64,000 nt of DNA, from assembly GCA_040255585.1 (NCBI GenBank), contig JBDZVI010000002.1, positions 1 to 64,000 on the forward strand, read 5' to 3'. The notes under the pieces are model-generated. The model was given only the letters and a program-made list of their open reading frames with translations. It was not told the DNA's origin and did no database searches. Position 1 is the stretch's first letter; each line of letters opens with the position of its first letter. The stretch is from JAAYYF01 sp040255585 (GTDB taxonomy: Bacteria > Deinococcota > Deinococci > Deinococcales > Trueperaceae). A program made the position numbers and the translations under genes. Of the stretch, positions 60,246-64,000 are shown piece by piece.

Positions 60246-62192
60246 TTATGCCCCCTCCTGCCGCAACTGGTCCACCACGCCCCTGTCCTCCAACGTGCTC
60301 GTGTCCCCGATCAGTTCCTGGCCCGTCGCCACGCTGCGCAGGAAGCGCCGCATGATCTTGCCGGAGCGGGTCTTTGGCAGGGCGTCGGCGAAGCGCACCT
60401 CGTCGGGGCGGGCGATGGCGCCGATCTCGGCGGCCACGTGCTTGCGGAGCTCCTCGCGGAGCTTGTCGGTCGCCTCGAAGCCCTTCTCGAGGGTGACGAA
60501 CGCCACGATGCCCTGGCCCTTCAGCTCGTCCGGACGGCCGACCACGGCCGCTTCGGCCACGGCGGGGTGCGAGACGAGCGCCGACTCGACCTCCATGGTG
60601 CCGAGCCGGTGGCCGGACACGTTCACGACGTCGTCCACGCGGCCCATGACCCAGAAGTAGCCGTCGGCGTCGCGGCGCGCGCCGTCGCCCGAGAAGTACA
60701 CGTGCGGGACCTCGCCCCAGTACTGGTTGCGGTAGCGGTCGTCGTCGCCGTACACGGTGCGCAGCATGCCCGGCCAGGGGCGGCGCATGACGAGGTAGCC
60801 ACCCTGGTCGACGCCCGTCTCGTTGCCGTCGGCGTCGACCACCGCCGCGTCGACCCCGAAGAGTGGCAGCCCAGCCGAGCCCGGCTTCGTGGCGTGCACG
60901 CCCGGGATGGTCGAGATCATGATGGCGCCCGTCTCCGTCTGCCACCAGGTATCGACGATCGGGCAACGGTCGCCGCCGATCACGCGGCGGTACCACATCC
61001 ACGCTTCCGGGTTGATGGGCTCCCCGACGGTGCCGATGAGGCGCAGGCTCGAGAGGTCGTGCTTCTCGGGGTACTCGCGGCCCAGCTTGATGAACGCGCG
61101 GATGGCCGTGGGGGCCGTGTAGAACACGCTCACGCGGTAGCGCTCGATCATCTCCCAGAACCGGTCGGGCGCCGGGTAGGTGGGGTTGCCCTCGTACATG
61201 ACCTGCGTGGCCCCGTTGGACATGAGGCCGTAGACGACGTACGAGTGGCCCGTCACCCAGCCGATGTCGGCGGTGCACCAGAAGATGTCGTTGTCGCGCA
61301 GGTCGAAGACGTACCGCGACGTGAGGGACGTGTGGACTAGGTAGCCGCCCGTCGAGTGCAGGACGCCCTTCGGCTTGCCGGTGGAGCCCGACGTGTAGAG
61401 GATGTACGCGGGGTGCTCGGCGTCGACGGGCACGGCCTCGCACTCGTCGGAGGCGCCCTGCATCAGCTCGTGGTACCACTCGTCGCGCCCGGCCTCCATG
61501 TCGATCGGGTTCTCCGCGCGCCGTACGACGATCACGTGCTTCACGCTCGGGGCGGAGGCGAGCGCCTCGTCGACCGCCGGCTTGAGCGGCAGCACGGCGC
61601 CACGGCGGAAGCCGCCGTCGGCCGTGATGACGACGCTGGCCTGGGCGTCGTTGATGCGGTCCGACAGGGCGTGCGAGGAGAAGCCGCCGAACACGACGGA
61701 GTGCGGGGCGCCGATGCGCGCGCACGCGAGCATGGCGACGACCGCCTCGGGGATCATCGGCATGTAGATGGCCACACGGTCGCCCGTCCTCACGCCCTTG
61801 CCCTTGAGGACGTTGGCGAAGCGCTTCACCTCGGTGAGCATCTGGCCGTAAGTGATGGTGCGCTTGTCGCCCGGCTCGCCCTCCCAGAAGAACGCGACCT
61901 TGTTGGCCTTGCCCTCGTTCACCTGGCGGTCGAGGCAGTCGTACGCGAGGTTCGTCTTGCCGTTCACGAACCACTTGACGTGCGGCTCGTTCCACTCGCG
62001 CACTTGCGTCCACGGCTCGAACCAGTGGTGGCGCTTGGCGGCCTCGCCCCAGAACGTCTCCGGGTCGTCGAGCGATTGGCGATAGAGGCGCTCGTACTCG
62101 GTGGCGTCGTTCAGCAGGGCGGCGCGCTGGAAGGCCTTGGGCGGCTGGAACTCGCGCGCCTCTTGCAGGACGGATTCGATGGTGTCTGCCAT
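60246..62192 (-). CDS. acs: Acetyl-CoA synthetase
   Basis: 648 aa, normal length. AMP-forming: converts acetate, ATP and CoA to acetyl-CoA. P-loop-like YTSGSTGKPKGVLHSTGGYL, core DTWWQTETGAIMIS, SGDGARRDADGYFWVMGRVDDVVNVSGHRLGT hinge, and the acetylation site PKTRSGKIMRR. ATG 62192 is used; the open upstream frame lacks similarity. It has a good promoter at 62280-62308 and a roughly 80-base leader. A GGGGGC/GCCCCC hairpin encloses its stop codon. Confidence 0.96.
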   Translation of the reverse strand: MADTIESVLQEAREFQPPKAFQRAALLNDATEYERLYRQSLDDPETFWGEAAKRHHWFEPWTQVREWNEPHVKWFVNGKTNLAYDCLDRQVNEGKANKVAFFWEGEPGDKRTITYGQMLTEVKRFANVLKGKGVRTGDRVAIYMPMIPEAVVAMLACARIGAPHSVVFGGFSSHALSDRINDAQASVVITADGGFRRGAVLPLKPAVDEALASAPSVKHVIVVRRAENPIDMEAGRDEWYHELMQGASDECEAVPVDAEHPAYILYTSGSTGKPKGVLHSTGGYLVHTSLTSRYVFDLRDNDIFWCTADIGWVTGHSYVVYGLMSNGATQVMYEGNPTYPAPDRFWEMIERYRVSVFYTAPTAIRAFIKLGREYPEKHDLSSLRLIGTVGEPINPEAWMWYRRVIGGDRCPIVDTWWQTETGAIMISTIPGVHATKPGSAGLPLFGVDAAVVDADGNETGVDQGGYLVMRRPWPGMLRTVYGDDDRYRNQYWGEVPHVYFSGDGARRDADGYFWVMGRVDDVVNVSGHRLGTMEVESALVSHPAVAEAAVVGRPDELKGQGIVAFVTLEKGFEATDKLREELRKHVAAEIGAIARPDEVRFADALPKTRSGKIMRRFLRSVATGQELIGDTSTLEDRGVVDQLRQEGA

Positions 62193-62279
62193 GGGTCCTC
62201 CCGGATCATGGAGTCTGCGGCGTGGCGTTCTTGTGTGAGCGTAGCGCGCGCCTGACAGTGGTCCTGTTCGTCGTCGTGG

Positions 62280-62308
62280 AGCATAGCCCAGCGGCGGGTG
62301 CGTGGCAA
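62280..62308 (-). promoter_or_regulatory. Promoter of acs
   Basis: On the minus strand TTGCCA (62303-62308), 17 bases, TATGCT (62280-62285). The -35 matches five of six. Transcription would begin near 62273. Confidence 0.6.
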
Positions 62309-62379
62309 ACGCCGTAACGTACCGTGCGCGGGCCACTGGGCAGGCTCCTCGCGCGGCGGCCTGCGCCTGTGCGTGCCGG

Positions 62380-63879
62380 TCAGTTCCGCCGTCGCCGCGG
62401 CAGCTGCCACCACCCCGGGGTGAAGATCACGAACACCGTCACCACCTCGAGGCGCCCCGCGCACATCACGAACATGAGCACGAGTTTGCCGAGGGCGGGC
62501 AGGTGCTCCAGTTCGCCGATGGGGGCGAAGCCGTTGAGCCCCGGCCCAGTGTTGCCCAACGAAGCGATGGCCGTGCTGAAGGCGGCAGTGAAGTCGGCCC
62601 CTAGGAACACCAGCACTATGGCCGTGAACGCGAACAGCCCCACGTATAGGGTAAGGAACGCCGCGACGGCCCGCAGGGCGTCCTCGGGGATGATGCGGCC
62701 GCCGATGCGGATCGGCATGACGGCGCGCGGATGCAGCGCCCGCCGCACTTCGCGGCCCGTGATCTTGGCGATCATCAGCCAGCGCAGCACCTTCACCCCA
62801 CCGCTGGCGGAGCCGGCGCTGCCTCCTACGAACATGAGCGCGAGGAGCACGGCTTGCGCCGGCGTGCCCCAGGTCCGGTAGTCGAGGGAGGCGAAACCGG
62901 CCGTGACGACCATGCTGGTGGCCTGAAAGAGCCCGTGCCGGATCGCGTCGAGAGGCGCGAGGTCCTCCCCGAGCAGCAGCACGGCGAGCAATGCCCCGGA
63001 GACGAGCTGGATGGCGAGGTAGACGCGGAACTCGGTGTCGCGCAGCATGTTGCGCTTGCGACCTGTCAGGGTGCCGTAGACGAGGAAGAAGCTCGTGCCG
63101 GATAGGAACATGAAGATGACGGCGATCCACTGGGCAGCCGCGCCGTAACCGATGAAACTCTCGGCGTTGGGGCTGAACCCTCCGGCCGCCAACGTCCCGA
63201 GCGCGTGGGCGACGGCGTCGAACGTCCCCATGCCAGTCAGGTAGTAGGCGATGGAGCACACGAGCGTGAGGGCCGTGTACAGCCCTACGACCGCCATCGC
63301 CGTCTGCCGCAGTTTGGGTGTCAGGCGCTCCTCTTGCGGGCTAGGCACTTCGGCGTTGAAGAGTTGTCGACCCGCGATGGCGAGCTGCGGGAAGACGGCG
63401 AGGAAGAGCACGAGGATGCCGACGCCACCGACCCATTGCGTCAAAGCGCGCCACAGCATCAGTGAGGGCGCCACGGCGGAGAAATCCGTGATGGTGGTGG
63501 CGCCGGTGGTGGTGAAGCCACTGACGGACTCGAACGCGGCATCGAGCAGCGACATGTGGTGGCCGAGCGCGTACGGTAGTGCGCCGAGCGCCGGCAGCAC
63601 CACCCATGAGAGCATCACGGCAGCCAGGGCTTCGCGGCGGCTGGGTTCGGCATCGGCGCTGCCGGCGCTGCGCAGCCACCAGCCCAGCGGCACGCCGACC
63701 ACGACGACGGCCATGAAGCCGAGCGCCGGCTGGCGGTCTATCAACGCGTATACGGAGAAGACGGCGGCGGCCACGCTGAGCGCCTGAACACCCGTTCCAA
63801 GCACATACGGCAGGAACCGTCCTCGACTCCCGCCCGGTCGCGTTGTCCGGGCCGGCGACAGCCTGACGGGCGGGATCAA
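62380..63879 (-). CDS. trkH: TrkH-family potassium uptake protein
   Basis: 499 aa from TTG 63879. Membrane pore subunit with four filter loops: SVSGFTTTGATTITD, TLAAGGFSPNAESF, MVVTAGFASLD, SLGNTGPGLNGF. GSAGSASGGVKVLRW is the TrkH signature. Ends WWQLPRRRRN. It normally works with a TrkA/KtrA regulatory ring, not seen in the window. The start codon overlaps the stop of a second trkH (TTGA), so the two are coupled. Confidence 0.94.
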   Translation of the reverse strand: MIPPVRLSPARTTRPGGSRGRFLPYVLGTGVQALSVAAAVFSVYALIDRQPALGFMAVVVVGVPLGWWLRSAGSADAEPSRREALAAVMLSWVVLPALGALPYALGHHMSLLDAAFESVSGFTTTGATTITDFSAVAPSLMLWRALTQWVGGVGILVLFLAVFPQLAIAGRQLFNAEVPSPQEERLTPKLRQTAMAVVGLYTALTLVCSIAYYLTGMGTFDAVAHALGTLAAGGFSPNAESFIGYGAAAQWIAVIFMFLSGTSFFLVYGTLTGRKRNMLRDTEFRVYLAIQLVSGALLAVLLLGEDLAPLDAIRHGLFQATSMVVTAGFASLDYRTWGTPAQAVLLALMFVGGSAGSASGGVKVLRWLMIAKITGREVRRALHPRAVMPIRIGGRIIPEDALRAVAAFLTLYVGLFAFTAIVLVFLGADFTAAFSTAIASLGNTGPGLNGFAPIGELEHLPALGKLVLMFVMCAGRLEVVTVFVIFTPGWWQLPRRRRN

Positions 63880-64000
63880 CTCGCCGCCTTCCTGACCATG
63901 CTCGCCGCCTCATCGTGGCTCCGGTCGCGCCAAGGCGTAGACGCGCGTCTGTGCGGCGGTCTCCACCACCCTGGCGTGAAGATCACGAACACGGTCACCA
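63876..64000 (-). CDS. Second TrkH-family protein, C-terminal fragment
   Basis: Only the last 41 codons are in the window. The frame reads VTVFVIFTPGWWRPPHRR and continues about 25 residues to TGA 63876-63878. The VTVFVIFTPGWW stretch is identical to the C-terminus of the following trkH, and the DNA is nearly identical over about 40 bases. The last 20 residues differ (EAASMVRKAAS). Confidence 0.85.
   Translation of the reverse strand, partial: VTVFVIFTPGWWRPPHRRASTPWRDRSHDEAASMVRKAAS

Noticed and set aside
60238..60255. GGGGGC/GCCCCC hairpin at the acs stop codon as terminator
   Set aside because: The stem is short and there is no T-tract after it.

Overview
The window is about 70% GC, densely packed, and looks like a draft-assembly piece (one 100-base N block) of a bacterium from the Deinococcota, probably near the Trueperaceae/Deinococcus lineage. 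The pointers are an SLH-domain, coiled-coil, beta-barrel surface protein of the SlpA type (4545-7418), an N-acylamino-acid racemase/o-succinylbenzoate synthase close to the Deinococcus enzyme, a long-form hibernation factor, ThyX in place of ThyA, and many start codons only about six bases downstream of a -10 box, as in leaderless Deinococcus/Thermus mRNAs. The assignment is inference; no rRNA gene is present.

Layout. 1-4135: end of a RodA/FtsW-type protein, a SufT-like Fe-S protein, heme A synthase, an unknown protein, rlmH and thyX. 4136-7500: a strong promoter, a roughly 200-base structured leader, slpA and its terminator. 7523-11073: lipid kinase, beta-helix protein, rhomboid protease, hpf and an HxlR-type regulator. 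11118-15406: a minD-minE-pseudo-receiver operon and uvrD. 15568-20538: a coupled run of degenerate HAD protein, unknown protein, and a 1.3-kaa double-cyclase/ATPase/TPR signalling protein. 20683-24898: a lipoprotein subtilase and a SulP transporter with a cyclic-nucleotide-binding tail. 24895-33523: split MnmC, a gap-broken membrane protein, menC-type racemase, NDH-2, serine dehydratase, PlsC and a membrane protein. 33520-42840: uvrA, a metal-dependent hydrolase, a Ser/Thr kinase and the suf operon (sufC-sufB-sufD-Rieske). 42961-48659: an ATPase under a large palindrome, ispF, a membrane protein/HTH pair, a divergent carbamoyltransferase, an exporter and an alpha/alpha-toroid-like protein. 48737-57972: pbpC with alpha-2-macroglobulin, and a toxin-antitoxin pair followed by an APH-type kinase. 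58100-64000: an orphan antitoxin, a DUF2892 protein behind a CsoR/CstR-like operator, an antiporter, acs and two tandem trkH genes.

Most of the content is chromosomal housekeeping; no insertion sequence, prophage, tRNA, rRNA or CRISPR array was recognised. The most interesting material is regulatory and translational. There is a near-perfect 43-bp palindrome laid over a complete leaderless promoter (42921-42963), a Rex-like operator on NDH-2, a CsoR/CstR-like operator before DUF2892, and a toxin-antitoxin operator covering the -10 and the start codon. Three genes appear to start at CTG, two of them in CTGA overlaps with the upstream stop. A (CG)5 tract ends the kinase gene just before an open frame carrying three 18-bp hexapeptide-coding repeats.

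Several proteins keep a fold but have lost the catalytic residue: the receiver in the min operon, the HAD protein, the PlsC block III glutamate and the carbamoyltransferase HCLP motif.
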